This document shows, piece by piece, positions 51,919-60,729 of a stretch of DNA of 64,000 nucleotides. Under the pieces are notes generated by a model. The model made no database searches. It was not told where the DNA came from and saw only the letters and a program-made list of their open reading frames with translations. Each line of letters starts with the position of its first letter. Position 1 is the stretch's first letter. Made by a program: the position numbers and the translations under genes. This DNA comes from Mycobacterium sp. 1164966.3 (GTDB lineage Bacteria; Actinomycetota; Actinomycetes; Mycobacteriales; Mycobacteriaceae), in NCBI RefSeq assembly GCF_001665395.1, contig NZ_LZSG01000005.1, positions 248,001 through 312,000 on the forward strand. Reading direction: 5' to 3'.

Positions 51919-52833
51919 TCAAACGTTCCGGTTGTTGGTTGCCCGCGTGACGTGTTCGGCAATGCGGGCGTAGGTTCGCCGCGTGGCGTCGATGGCCTCG
52001 CTCATGATGTTGTAACCGTGGTCGACGCCGGCCACTTCGTAGTATTCGGCCAATGCGCCGGCGGCGGCGAGCTTGTCCGCGTATCTGCGGGCTTCGTCGC
52101 GAAGGCGGTCATGCTCCGCCGTCACGACGAGGGCCGGCGCGATGCCGGTCAGTCCATCGGCGTTGTCACCCCAGGCTGGAGACGCCAGGCGGTCGCGTCG
52201 CTGCGCCGGATCGGGAATGTAGGCGGTGTCGAAGATCTCGCCCATCCACGGCTTCATGACTGCGCGACGACCTGCCGGGGAGGGCTTGTCACGGGTGGGT
52301 GTCACCAGGTCCAGCGGTGCGTAGTGCAGTACTTGCAGCGAGATCTGGGGCTCGCGGCTTTCGTGCGCGAGCCGGGCTGCGGCGGCGCTGAGGTTGCCCC
52401 CTGCGCTTTGGCCGCCGACACACAGTCGCGCGCCGTCCCAGTCACGGTCAGGACTCGCCGCCCAACATACGATGTCGTAAATCTGTTGCGGCGCAGCGGG
52501 AAAGCGATGATCTGGGGCCAGGACGTAGCTGGCGTTGATCACGACCACTCCCGCGTTGACGGCCAGATATCGGCACCACGGATCGTCTTGCTCGGGATGG
52601 CCGACGACGAATCCACCGCCGTGGACGTTGACGTAGACGGGCGGTTTCGGCGTGGTCGCCGGCGGTCGGTAGATGGTGGCCGACGCGTCGCCGTGTCTGG
52701 TCGGGATGCTGACTTCTGAGGTGGCAGCCTCGATTTCCGGAAACTGCACCGCAGCCTTCGGGCTCGGGTTGACCGCAGCGGTGAACGCACGCGACAGCGT
52801 GTCGGCGACAACTTGTTTCGACAGAATCGACAT
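51919..52833 (-). CDS. Alpha/beta hydrolase, hormone-sensitive-lipase family
   Basis: A 304-aa esterase: the oxyanion loop HGGGF (residues 71-75), nucleophile Ser143 in GGQSAGGN, and EHDRLRDE and VDHGYN providing the acid and histidine of the triad. It hydrolyses short- or medium-chain esters. It is a member of the mycobacterial Lip group (LipW/LipI-like). No signal peptide. Downstream of a thioesterase gene in the same direction (48-bp gap), it may be part of a small lipid-turnover unit. Confidence 0.88.
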   Translation of the reverse strand: MSILSKQVVADTLSRAFTAAVNPSPKAAVQFPEIEAATSEVSIPTRHGDASATIYRPPATTPKPPVYVNVHGGGFVVGHPEQDDPWCRYLAVNAGVVVINASYVLAPDHRFPAAPQQIYDIVCWAASPDRDWDGARLCVGGQSAGGNLSAAAARLAHESREPQISLQVLHYAPLDLVTPTRDKPSPAGRRAVMKPWMGEIFDTAYIPDPAQRRDRLASPAWGDNADGLTGIAPALVVTAEHDRLRDEARRYADKLAAAGALAEYYEVAGVDHGYNIMSEAIDATRRTYARIAEHVTRATNNRNV

Positions 52834-52881
52834 CAGAGGTCCCGGACGTTCCCGCGCCGGCGTCGATTCGGCGACCGTCCA

Positions 52882-53397
52882 TCAGGCACTGAGGATGAGG
52901 CAGCTGCTCGTCGCGGTTGCCAGCAGCTTGCCGTTGCGACTGGTCAATACCGCCTCGGCGAGCGCGGTGCGCCGGCCCATGTGGGTGACCGTCCCGGTGC
53001 ATCTGACCGGTCCGGTGTCGACGCTGATCCGCCCGATGAACCGAACGGACAGATCGAGGCTGGTGTAGCCGACGCCGGCGGGCAACAGGGTGTGGACCGC
53101 ACATGCCGCAGCCGAATCCAACAACGTGCAGTACACGCCGCCGTGCACGGACCCGATCGGGTTGTAATGCGATTCCGACGGCGTCATGGTGAACACCGCC
53201 TGACCCTCTGCGACCGACTCCAGCCTGGCGTCCAGTGTCCTCATGATCGGTGGTTGCGGGATCGCGCCGTCGATCATCCGCTGCAAGAACTCAATTCCCG
53301 GCAGGGCCGCCGCAGCCTCGGCCGATATCTGCGGGTCGGACCATTCGATCGTCCGAGTGCGTCCGAAGTTCGTTGTCTCGCAGACTGTTTCACTCAT
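52882..53397 (-). CDS. PaaI-type acyl-CoA thioesterase
   Basis: A 171-aa hot-dog thioesterase. HYNPIGSVHGGVYCTLLDSAAA is the conserved catalytic helix, with the HGG motif and a following aspartate, split across the fold; a later SVRFIGRI strand completes the dimer fold. It hydrolyses acyl-CoA or aromatic acyl-CoA esters. It precedes the esterase gene in the same direction. No Shine-Dalgarno is obvious. Confidence 0.85.
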   Translation of the reverse strand: MSETVCETTNFGRTRTIEWSDPQISAEAAAALPGIEFLQRMIDGAIPQPPIMRTLDARLESVAEGQAVFTMTPSESHYNPIGSVHGGVYCTLLDSAAACAVHTLLPAGVGYTSLDLSVRFIGRISVDTGPVRCTGTVTHMGRRTALAEAVLTSRNGKLLATATSSCLILSA

Positions 53398-53487
53398 CGA
53401 AGATCACACTTTCTGGTCTGGCCGCACGCATCGATCCACCCATCGTCACATCTGACTAAACTCGAGTCAAGTTAGCTGTTGGCAGGC

Positions 53488-54336
53488 TCACAGCCGGCGC
53501 CGAGCGTACCTCCGCAGGTATCCGAGCATTCGATACGTCGGCACGGCCTTTGGCCAGTCATCGGCGCGGAAATATGCATCGGTGCCGCCGTCAACGAAAA
53601 CTACACTGCCGCAAAGGAAGTCTGCGGCACCGGACAGCATGAAGCACATCCAATCTGCCATGTGTGCGACATCGCCGAATCCACCGATCGGAATCGGGAA
53701 CGATCTGACAGCTTTGGCCTCCCGTGGATTCGACAGCTGCTCCTGCAGCAACGGCGTCATGATGGCGCCGGGCGCAAGCGCATTCAGCCGCACACCCGAT
53801 CCCGCCCATTCCGGCAGCACTGCATGCCGCCGAACCCAGTGGCTGACAGCGATTTTGGACGCCGCATACATCATCACGGGTGCGGCTGTGCCGAACAACT
53901 TGACCGAACGCACCGCTTTGGCGGCGTCCTGCGCCAGCAGCGCTCGCACGGCTCGTCTGGGCACCGCGGGCACCGTCGTCGACGAGTTACTTGCCACCAC
54001 CACGACCTTGGCGTTCTGGGCGGCGACCAGTGCCGGTCGCCACGCGTCGAGCAGTTCGACGACCCCGAAAAAATTGACCTGGGCGATCTGGCGCGGACGA
54101 TCCCGCCCGGGGCTCGGACCCAGACCGGCAGCCAGCACCGCTCCATCGAGCTTGCCGGACGAGGCCTGCAGGACACCCTCGGCAGCCTCGCGACGCCCGT
54201 GTGGCGACGACAGGTCGGCGACGACGTCGGCCTCCCTGAGATCGACGCCGATTACCGAGTGGCCGTCGTCGCGAAGCCGTTGTGCGGTCTCGCGGCCCAT
54301 ACCGGAAGCGGATCCGGTTATCGCGTAGGTGCCCAT
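53488..54336 (-). CDS. Short-chain dehydrogenase/reductase, atypical
   Basis: A 282-aa SDR. ITGSASGMGRETAQRL is the cofactor loop, YAASKIAV the active site. An unusually long, Arg-rich stretch (TVPAVPRRAVRALLAQDAAKAVRSVKLFG) lies between the NNAG-equivalent and the active-site Tyr. That insertion recurs in a hydroxysteroid-type SDR subgroup of mycobacteria. It follows the DUF2127 gene in the same direction after 9 bp. Confidence 0.82.
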   Translation of the reverse strand: MGTYAITGSASGMGRETAQRLRDDGHSVIGVDLREADVVADLSSPHGRREAAEGVLQASSGKLDGAVLAAGLGPSPGRDRPRQIAQVNFFGVVELLDAWRPALVAAQNAKVVVVASNSSTTVPAVPRRAVRALLAQDAAKAVRSVKLFGTAAPVMMYAASKIAVSHWVRRHAVLPEWAGSGVRLNALAPGAIMTPLLQEQLSNPREAKAVRSFPIPIGGFGDVAHMADWMCFMLSGAADFLCGSVVFVDGGTDAYFRADDWPKAVPTYRMLGYLRRYARRRL

Positions 54337-54345
54337 CTTCTGGTG

Positions 54346-55116
54346 TCAGGCCCGCATGGCCGCGCGCTCGACGTCGAGCAGTTGCTCACCGCGGCGTTCC
54401 TCGTCGTAGGCTTTGCGCCCGCCTCGCAAACCGAACAGCCGTTTGGAAATCAGCAGGTAGACCACCGCGGCCACGTTGATCGTGAAGGTCACCACGCGTG
54501 TCATGGTGATGCCCTTGGTCAGGTCGTAGATCTCCAGCGGCAAAAAGATCGAGGTGGCGACGACGGCGAAGTACTCACCCCAGCGCTTGAGCAGCCACAG
54601 GCCGGTGCCCTCGACGACCTGCAGGACGGCATAAGCCGCCAGCATCAGAGTTATCAGGGCCAGCGTGGATGGCTTTGCGGCCAGCGCCTTTTCCAGCTCG
54701 TGTATGGCCGACATCTGATCGACCTTGAATCCGGCGGCCCGAAAGATGGGTAGGTCGCGGTCCAGGGTCTCTTGAATCGCACCGCGCGCGCCGCGGAACT
54801 TCCACACCGCCCATGCGGCGAGTGCCAACACGATCGCGCGGAAGAAGCGCTCGATCCCCAGTGCGCGAACGATGATCGCCTGGCGTAAAGCCTTGCCGCG
54901 CATGATCAACGGCGCTTCGTTGGCGTGACCGTGGCCATGCGGCTCACCGAGCGCGAAGTCGCCGCAACGCAGACAGCGCCATACTTCGCCCAGTCCGGTG
55001 GTACCGGTGAGCCGTTGGGCGAGCGCTTCTTCGTCGGGCGCGTAAGTGACATGTCCGGAGAGCGCGCAGGTGATCAGCTCCCAGCGGTTGCCGATCCGAT
55101 TTTCCTTCTTCGCCAC
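54346..55116 (-). CDS. DUF2127 membrane protein
   Basis: A 256-aa integral membrane protein. The N-terminal ~75 residues carry a zinc-ribbon-like CALSGH and CLRC pair of Cys motifs, followed by about four hydrophobic spans (~80-235), one rich in Leu/Ala/Val (IERFFRAIVLALAAWAVW). DUF2127 proteins are uncharacterised membrane proteins. The start is GTG after AGAGGAG. It may be cotranscribed with the SDR downstream. Confidence 0.75.
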   Translation of the reverse strand: MAKKENRIGNRWELITCALSGHVTYAPDEEALAQRLTGTTGLGEVWRCLRCGDFALGEPHGHGHANEAPLIMRGKALRQAIIVRALGIERFFRAIVLALAAWAVWKFRGARGAIQETLDRDLPIFRAAGFKVDQMSAIHELEKALAAKPSTLALITLMLAAYAVLQVVEGTGLWLLKRWGEYFAVVATSIFLPLEIYDLTKGITMTRVVTFTINVAAVVYLLISKRLFGLRGGRKAYDEERRGEQLLDVERAAMRA

Positions 55117-55214
55117 GTGGACTCCTCTGCTGGCAGGATGTGCCGATCATTCAATGCCGGCGGCGAAGCGCGCAAGAGGACGCGCACTCGGCCGCTGCCG
55201 GACGCTCGAACCGG

Positions 55215-56621
55215 CTAGAACCTATGCCTGCTGCGTGGTCGTTGCGGGTGACGGCTCACCGCGCCGAGGAGCCCGGTGAGTTCCGCGATGGGAATGTCGT
55301 CGAGCTGGTCGACCGCGGCGATGATGTCGGTACGCAGACCCTCGTCGGAGAACGGCTCGGCGAGCCAGTGGAACTTCTCCACCACCCGCTCCCAGGACAG
55401 CGGCCTGGTAGGCGAACCCTCGTAATCGGATCCCTCGCGGCTGAATTCGCGTCCGTCGCGGGTAACCACGTGCACCCGGGCGGTGGTGCGTTGCGGATAG
55501 TCCGCGGTCAAGTCGCCCGCGGGCTCGACCTCCATCCGCGCCAGCAGGCCCTGGACATCTTCGCGGCGGACACGTTCGGTCTCGAGCTGTTCGGGACCGA
55601 CGGCGCCGTCCAGCAGCGCGACCGCACTCAGATACTTGAGGTTGTAGTCGGCCTGCTCTTTGGTCCATGGATGATTCTTGTTGCCATAGACTCCACCACC
55701 GGCAATGTCATATGCACCCTGAAATACCTCCACCCGCACCCGGTCGACATCGTCGCCGCTGAGTCCGTTCTCGTCGCGGATCGCCAGCACCGCGTCAATC
55801 ACGGCCTGCCCGTGGATAAGTGAGCAGTATTGCTTCAGGTAGGTCTGCTCGACCGCGGTCAGTCTCCGGTCCGAAGTATGGAAATCAATGGGGACATTGA
55901 AGAGCTGCACCAACCCCTGCGGGCCTTCGAACAGCGATCTGGGCCCGGTGACACCACGACCGGCCAGCATCGTCGCGTACACAGCGCGCATCCCGGTGAT
56001 GGCCGGCGAGATGCCTTTCCAATTGGAGACCGGTTCAGCATGCACGGCCGCGAGGGACACGTTGTCGGCCGTCGAGGCCGCGATCGCGTCGGCGGTGTGC
56101 CCTGCATCGAGGCCGAGCAGCTTGGCCGACCCGGCGGCCACCGACATCGCCAGTTGCAGTGCGTGATTGAGGCCTCGGGCCATGACGGGAACCTGGGCAC
56201 TGAACCGGCATTGGACTTCGTAGGCGACTGCAAGGGCCAACAGGAAATCGGCGCCGCCGGCGTCGACGTGCTCGGCCACAGCCAGTACCGCACCGAAGTT
56301 GTCGGCTGGGTGACACAGCCCCCCGGGCGTCAGATAAGTGTCCAGCAGGTCCGGGTAGCGCACCAGTACCGCATTGAAGAACGCTGCTTGATCGACCGAT
56401 ACCCGTGGGCCGCTGACGAGCGTGGCCGTCGGGCGACTACTGAACTCTTCGGCATGCTCGCGGATCTGTGGGATGAGTTCGCCGTCCAGCGAGCCCACGG
56501 CACAGGCAATGCTGTCGAGCACGTTGCGCTTCAACATCTTCCGGGAGCGCACATCCAGATCCGCCTGTCGAGCCCCGACGGCAAAGCCGGCAAGATCGTC
56601 TACAACGTAGTTGCCTAGCAA
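55215..56621 (-). CDS. MmgE/PrpD family protein
   Basis: A 468-aa member of the MmgE/PrpD (2-methylcitrate dehydratase-like) family: an all-helical N-terminal domain (LDSIACAVGSLDGELI) and a mixed C-terminal domain. The family contains PrpD, cis-aconitate decarboxylase and many uncharacterised dehydratases. The start is TTG at 56621, preceded by GGAAGGATG; an overlapping ATG there is out of frame. It lies 22 bp after the IclR stop, in the same direction, so the regulator and enzyme are one unit. No methylcitrate synthase neighbours it. Confidence 0.85.
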   Translation of the reverse strand: MLGNYVVDDLAGFAVGARQADLDVRSRKMLKRNVLDSIACAVGSLDGELIPQIREHAEEFSSRPTATLVSGPRVSVDQAAFFNAVLVRYPDLLDTYLTPGGLCHPADNFGAVLAVAEHVDAGGADFLLALAVAYEVQCRFSAQVPVMARGLNHALQLAMSVAAGSAKLLGLDAGHTADAIAASTADNVSLAAVHAEPVSNWKGISPAITGMRAVYATMLAGRGVTGPRSLFEGPQGLVQLFNVPIDFHTSDRRLTAVEQTYLKQYCSLIHGQAVIDAVLAIRDENGLSGDDVDRVRVEVFQGAYDIAGGGVYGNKNHPWTKEQADYNLKYLSAVALLDGAVGPEQLETERVRREDVQGLLARMEVEPAGDLTADYPQRTTARVHVVTRDGREFSREGSDYEGSPTRPLSWERVVEKFHWLAEPFSDEGLRTDIIAAVDQLDDIPIAELTGLLGAVSRHPQRPRSRHRF

Positions 56622-56643
56622 GGCTTTTCATCCTTCCAGCCAA

Positions 56644-57564
56644 TCATGACGGCGTGTCTGCCGTGATCGCGGCGGTTTCCTCGGTGAGCCGCCCGCCGAT
56701 GGCCCGTATCTGCTTTGCACTCAGAGTGCAGAGCGGATGCACGGCCACGATCAGCGCAACTCGTTGCCGATGGTCGAATACCGGCGCGGATATCGTCACG
56801 ACGGGCTGCTTGCGACGGCCCGGATTGTCATCGGAGAGAAAACCGATGGTGGTGAACTCGGCGAGTAGCTGGTCCATGATATGACGCACCGGCGCCGGTA
56901 CCTCGTGGCTGTCCAGGGTGCCGACCAGCTGGGCAGCCTGCGCCAGCGCGGGCGTGGTCCAGTCGATGTCGAATCCCCGCTCACGGGTCCGAGCCAACAC
57001 GTCTCGCAGCCGCTGAGCGCGATCGGCGTTGTTTCCGGCACCCCGCCGGATCCACTCGCACTGTCCTTCCTCGGTATCCCAAGCGGCGAAAGCGACACCG
57101 AACGGGGGCGAATACGGAATCCGGTCACCGGGGATCCCGGACGGCTCGGTGACCGGCTCACCCTCGAAGGCCGTGACCACCAGGGAATCGCCGAATCGTT
57201 CCACCACCGAGCCGGCATAGCCGAAATCACCGGAAAGCCGCAGCGCCGCAGCACGTGCCGCGTGCGTCAGCGGCCGAGCGATGTCCGTTCGGGCGGCCAC
57301 CACGGCCAGGGCGGGGCCCAGGGCAAAGGTCTTCGCCAGCGGGTCGCGGCTGGCCCAACCGCGGTCACACAGCGTCTTCAGGATCGCGTGTGCGGTCGCT
57401 TGAGTGAGGTTTAGTTCGCGCGCGATGTCAGAGAAGCGCAGTTGCCTATTTCCCGAGCGTGCCAGCAGCTCGACGACGTCAAGAACCCGGCCGGTCGGGG
57501 CCGACGGAGATCCGCGAATGCTTGACTCCTTCCCACCGGGGTTCTTACAGTGATTTCCGAACAT
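56644..57564 (-). CDS. IclR-family transcriptional regulator
   Basis: A 306-aa regulator: an N-terminal winged helix (~25-85; DIARELNLTQATAHAILKTLCDRGW) and a C-terminal effector-binding domain (~100-300). The ATG at 57564 is 5 bp after TAAGCT on this strand, so it can be leaderless. The alternative start region around GAAGGAG has no ATG. It is divergent from an alcohol dehydrogenase-SnoaL-SDR operon and upstream of the PrpD-like gene, so it likely controls both sides. Confidence 0.88.
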   Translation of the reverse strand: MFGNHCKNPGGKESSIRGSPSAPTGRVLDVVELLARSGNRQLRFSDIARELNLTQATAHAILKTLCDRGWASRDPLAKTFALGPALAVVAARTDIARPLTHAARAAALRLSGDFGYAGSVVERFGDSLVVTAFEGEPVTEPSGIPGDRIPYSPPFGVAFAAWDTEEGQCEWIRRGAGNNADRAQRLRDVLARTRERGFDIDWTTPALAQAAQLVGTLDSHEVPAPVRHIMDQLLAEFTTIGFLSDDNPGRRKQPVVTISAPVFDHRQRVALIVAVHPLCTLSAKQIRAIGGRLTEETAAITADTPS

Positions 57565-57579
57565 TCGAGAGCTTATATC

Positions 57580-57597
57580 GATTATTCGAGAATCGGG
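57580..57597. promoter_or_regulatory. Operator-like palindrome between IclR and MDR genes
   Basis: GATTATTCGAGAATC has GATT/AATC outer arms and an ATTC/GAAT core. ATTCGAGA also recurs 20 bp upstream at 57563-57570. It lies between the divergent starts at 57564 and 57606, where an IclR-type repressor could act on both. Confidence 0.4.
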
Positions 57598-57605
57598 TAG
57601 ATTCG

Positions 57606-58658
57606 TTGCGTGCCGTTGTGTTGCGAGATGGACGGCTAGAGGTCCGCGAGACTCCGGACCCCGAGCCCGGCCGTGGTGAACTGCTGTTGCGCACTCTGAG
57701 CACCGCGATCTGTGCCTCCGATGTGCATTTCATGGACCACCCGGATCTCGGTATCAACGACCCGACCGGCCGCTCGCTGTATGACCCGGATCGAGACATC
57801 GTGCTCGGTCACGAGTTCGTCGGCGAGGTACTCGGCCACGGGCCCGAATGCACCGATCAATTCGCGGTCGGCTCTCGCGTTGCATCCATGCCGGTACGCC
57901 TGGTCGACGGCGGCGCCGGCGGCCTGCGGATCATCGGCCAGCATCCTGAGGCGCAGGGAAGTTTCGCTGAGCTGCTGGTGGTTTCGGAGGCGGCGGCCAA
58001 ACCCGTTGCGGGCGACGTTTCCTGCGATGCCGTCGCGTTGACGGACGCGTTCGCCGTCGGCGAGTTCTACGTCCGCTCGGCGAACATCCAATCCGGTGAA
58101 ATCGCGATCGTCATAGGAGCCGGGGCCATCGGCCTTTCGGCCGTCGCCGCGTTGGCAGTGCGTGGCATCGAACCCATCATCGTGGCGGACTATAAGGCCG
58201 ACCGTCGCGAGCTCGCCCGCGACCGCTTCGGCGCGCATATCGTCGTCGACCCAGCCGAGACCCCGCCGTTCGACGCGTTCAACCGGGTCCGGGCTGAACG
58301 CGGGTTGCCCGGCCCGGCAGTCGTTTTCGAGTGCGTGGGAGCGGCCGGCCTGATCCAGAACATCGTCGAATCCGCCGAGATGGGAACCCGGATCTACTGC
58401 GCGGGCGGTTGGTACACCGGCGACACCCTGGACATCACCACCGCGACTCGCCACGGCGTCACCATTCAATTCGGCGGCGGCCCACACCCACAGGATTGGT
58501 ACGGAACCCTCGACGCCATCGCTTCGGGACGCCTCGACCCGCTCCCGAGCGTCGGCAAGGTCATCACGCTCGACGAAGTGCCGGATGCCCTTGACCTGGC
58601 CCGCAGGTCCGACGGACCGCCGCGGATCGTGGTCCATCCCAATGGAGACATCGCATGA
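57606..58658 (+). CDS. Zinc-type medium-chain alcohol dehydrogenase
   Basis: A 350-aa MDR protein. The catalytic zinc site is visible as ICASDVHFMDH and GHEFVGEV, but the four-cysteine structural zinc lobe is missing. The Rossmann loop is VIGAGAIGLSAVAAL. TTG at 57606 begins LRAVVLRDG; an in-frame start at 57459 would lie in the opposite gene. It is first in a three-gene operon with a SnoaL-like protein and an SDR. Its last codons overlap the next ATG (ATGA). The substrate is an unknown alcohol or polyol. Confidence 0.85.
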   Translation: MRAVVLRDGRLEVRETPDPEPGRGELLLRTLSTAICASDVHFMDHPDLGINDPTGRSLYDPDRDIVLGHEFVGEVLGHGPECTDQFAVGSRVASMPVRLVDGGAGGLRIIGQHPEAQGSFAELLVVSEAAAKPVAGDVSCDAVALTDAFAVGEFYVRSANIQSGEIAIVIGAGAIGLSAVAALAVRGIEPIIVADYKADRRELARDRFGAHIVVDPAETPPFDAFNRVRAERGLPGPAVVFECVGAAGLIQNIVESAEMGTRIYCAGGWYTGDTLDITTATRHGVTIQFGGGPHPQDWYGTLDAIASGRLDPLPSVGKVITLDEVPDALDLARRSDGPPRIVVHPNGDIA

Positions 58659-59068
58659 CCGAACGCGAAGACCGGCAAGACATTTCCGATCTGCTGGTGC
58701 GCTACGCCAGCGGGATCGACCGCCGCGACTGGCCGCTGTTTCGCACCGTGTTCACCGAAGACTGCCGACTCGACTATGGCGAGATCGGCGCATGGAACGG
58801 CGTCGACGCGGTCGCCGACTTCATGGAGCAGGTCCACGCCATGGCGGGCCACACCATGCACCGGCTGAGCAATATCGCCGTCACCCTCGACGGCGACAGG
58901 GCGCAGGCGCGTACCTACATCGACGGTCTGATCATGGCCGCGGACAACAGTTCTGGCGTCAACGCGATCGGTTTCTACGACGACGAGATCGTCCGCACCG
59001 ATGAGGGCTGGCGCATCGCGCGACGCAAGTACACGCAAGTGCGGCTGACCACGGTGGGGAGCACCTAG
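58655..59068 (+). CDS. SnoaL-like protein (bile-acid 7-alpha-dehydratase-like fold)
   Basis: A 137-aa NTF2-fold protein: an N-terminal helix pair (DISDLLVRYASGIDRRDWPLFRTVFTEDCRLDYGEIG), with D and H residues in the cavity (HTMHRLSN) as in dehydratase or isomerase members. It overlaps the upstream dehydrogenase stop by 4 bp, and the SDR starts right after its stop, so the three form a tight operon. Isomerisation or dehydration of a cyclic substrate is inferred. Confidence 0.82.
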   Translation: MTEREDRQDISDLLVRYASGIDRRDWPLFRTVFTEDCRLDYGEIGAWNGVDAVADFMEQVHAMAGHTMHRLSNIAVTLDGDRAQARTYIDGLIMAADNSSGVNAIGFYDDEIVRTDEGWRIARRKYTQVRLTTVGST

Positions 59069-59887
59069 ATGGCATTCGCAACGAAGTACGGGCCCTGGGC
59101 GCTCGTCGCCGGAGCCTCCGACGGCCTTGGTGCCGCGTTCGCGAAGGGTCTCGCCGAGCGAGGCGTCAACGTCGTCTTGCTCGCGCGCCGACAGGCGGTA
59201 CTGAATCAGGTTGCAGCGGAGATCAATTCGACATCTTCAGCACAAACCCGCACTCTGGCGGTCGACCTCGCCCGGCCGGGTGCGGCGGCCAAGATCGCCC
59301 AAGCGACCCGTGACCTGGAGATCGGGTTCCTGGTGTACTGCGCCGGGGCCGACCCGAATTACCAGCCCTTTCTGACCAATTCGATCGAAGCCGCCGAGCA
59401 GATGGTGCAGCGTAACTGCATGGTTCCGATGCAGTTGTGCCACCACTTCGCGCCGGCGATGGTCGAGCGGGGTAGCGGCGGAATCGTCATCTTCGGGTCC
59501 GGCGCTGGATTGGCCGGCGGAGCCAACATGGTCGCTTACGGCGCGTCCAAGGCATTCGACATGGTCTTCGCCGAAGCGCTGTGGGCCGAGCTGCACGACA
59601 AGGGGGTTGACGTCCTGGGTCTGATTTTGGGTAAGACGGATACGCCCGCGCTACGGACGCTCGAATACAGCCGGGGCCAGATAGGTTCGCTCGACGAGGT
59701 GCCACCGGGCGCGGTCGCGGTGGACGAGGTCATCGCCGAGGCGTTCGAGAATCTGGGCAACGGGCCCACCTGGTTCGCGGGCGAAATGATGCGCGCCGCA
59801 GAGCGATTGACGAGTTCACTGACCCGCAGGCAGACCGTCGAACTGTTCGCACAGGCAGCCGCCGCGGCGATGGGACCTCCGGGTTAA
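59069..59887 (+). CDS. Short-chain dehydrogenase/reductase
   Basis: A 272-aa SDR of the YqjQ/KDSR-like group: LVAGASDGLGAAFAKGL with Ala in place of the usual Thr, LVYCAGADPN in place of the NNAG block, and YGASKAFDMVF. Its ATG follows the previous TAG directly. It overlaps the oppositely oriented methyltransferase by 4 bp at the stop codons. It belongs to the IclR-controlled operon. Confidence 0.85.
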   Translation: MAFATKYGPWALVAGASDGLGAAFAKGLAERGVNVVLLARRQAVLNQVAAEINSTSSAQTRTLAVDLARPGAAAKIAQATRDLEIGFLVYCAGADPNYQPFLTNSIEAAEQMVQRNCMVPMQLCHHFAPAMVERGSGGIVIFGSGAGLAGGANMVAYGASKAFDMVFAEALWAELHDKGVDVLGLILGKTDTPALRTLEYSRGQIGSLDEVPPGAVAVDEVIAEAFENLGNGPTWFAGEMMRAAERLTSSLTRRQTVELFAQAAAAAMGPPG

Positions 59888-60492
59888 TCGGGCGCACGCC
59901 AGGTGATCAGCACGCGGCCGTACCAGAGCCGACGGACGCGGGCGCCCGGCAGTGTCGTGCGAACATGCGCACGCAGCTGTCGCAGGGTTTCCGGCGGCGG
60001 CCATTTGATCGGCGCGGAGTGCTCCCATTTGCCCTTGACGCGATTTGCAATGGCACCCGCCACCCACGTTGAGAGATGCCACACGGCGTTTCGGAACGAC
60101 GGTCTGACGAACGTGACAATCGCCAGGGTCCCGCCCGGGCGCACCAGCGCGGCGAGGCGTTGCAGCGCGGCTCGGCTGTCGGAGATGTGGTGCAGCGCGG
60201 CATTCGACACCACCGCGTCAAAACCGTGGCTCGGCAAGGTGGCCGTCATGACGTCTCCGTGCGTCCAGCGAACCGGCGCGGTGTCGAATCGGGCCTGAGC
60301 GCGTTGGAGGACGGGCGCGTCGATATCCAGCGCCACCACATCCGGAATGCGCCGCGCCAGGCGAGCAGCCAGGAACCCGTCGCCGCATCCGACGTCGAGC
60401 ACGCGCCGGGCACCGGACGGAACCTTTGATTCCAGCAACGCGTCGTAGTGGATGTTGATGTTCCACGGGTTGGCCGACGTCGGGTGTTCCAC
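59884..60492 (-). CDS. Class I SAM-dependent methyltransferase
   Basis: A 202-aa methyltransferase (Methyltransf_25 type): VLDVGCGDGFLAARLA (motif I), ALDIDAPVL, and FDAVVSNAALHHISD. The start is GTG at 60492. No cyclopropane-synthase-like features are visible. It converges on the SDR with overlapping stops. The acceptor is unknown. Confidence 0.82.
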   Translation of the reverse strand: MEHPTSANPWNINIHYDALLESKVPSGARRVLDVGCGDGFLAARLARRIPDVVALDIDAPVLQRAQARFDTAPVRWTHGDVMTATLPSHGFDAVVSNAALHHISDSRAALQRLAALVRPGGTLAIVTFVRPSFRNAVWHLSTWVAGAIANRVKGKWEHSAPIKWPPPETLRQLRAHVRTTLPGARVRRLWYGRVLITWRAPD

Positions 60493-60729
60493 CCCGCCGA
60501 AGATATCGGAATCGAAGGGGAAGGTTTGCCAAAATTATGGTTTAGGACGGTCTAACTCTAAAACTTGTGTGGTCTGACCAGCAAAGAGAGGGCCATGCCC
60601 GCCCTCACTTCCCAAACCCGCAACGTTGCTGGGACGACGGACGTGCGGGTACGTTTGATAGCTGTGCGTCAGGGCCGTGTGTCGAAACGGCCACCAGCAA
60701 TAGCCCGTCGTCGAGTCGAAGGATCAGAA
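60493..60729. other. Intergenic region before the cation exchanger
   Basis: Two divergent starts face here. An AT-rich stretch near 60530-60560 contains GTTTAGGACGGTCTAAC, with TTAG/CTAA arms. Upstream in-frame codons of the exchanger (ATG 60595 after GAGAGGG) make a longer product possible, so part of this region may be coding. Confidence 0.4.
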
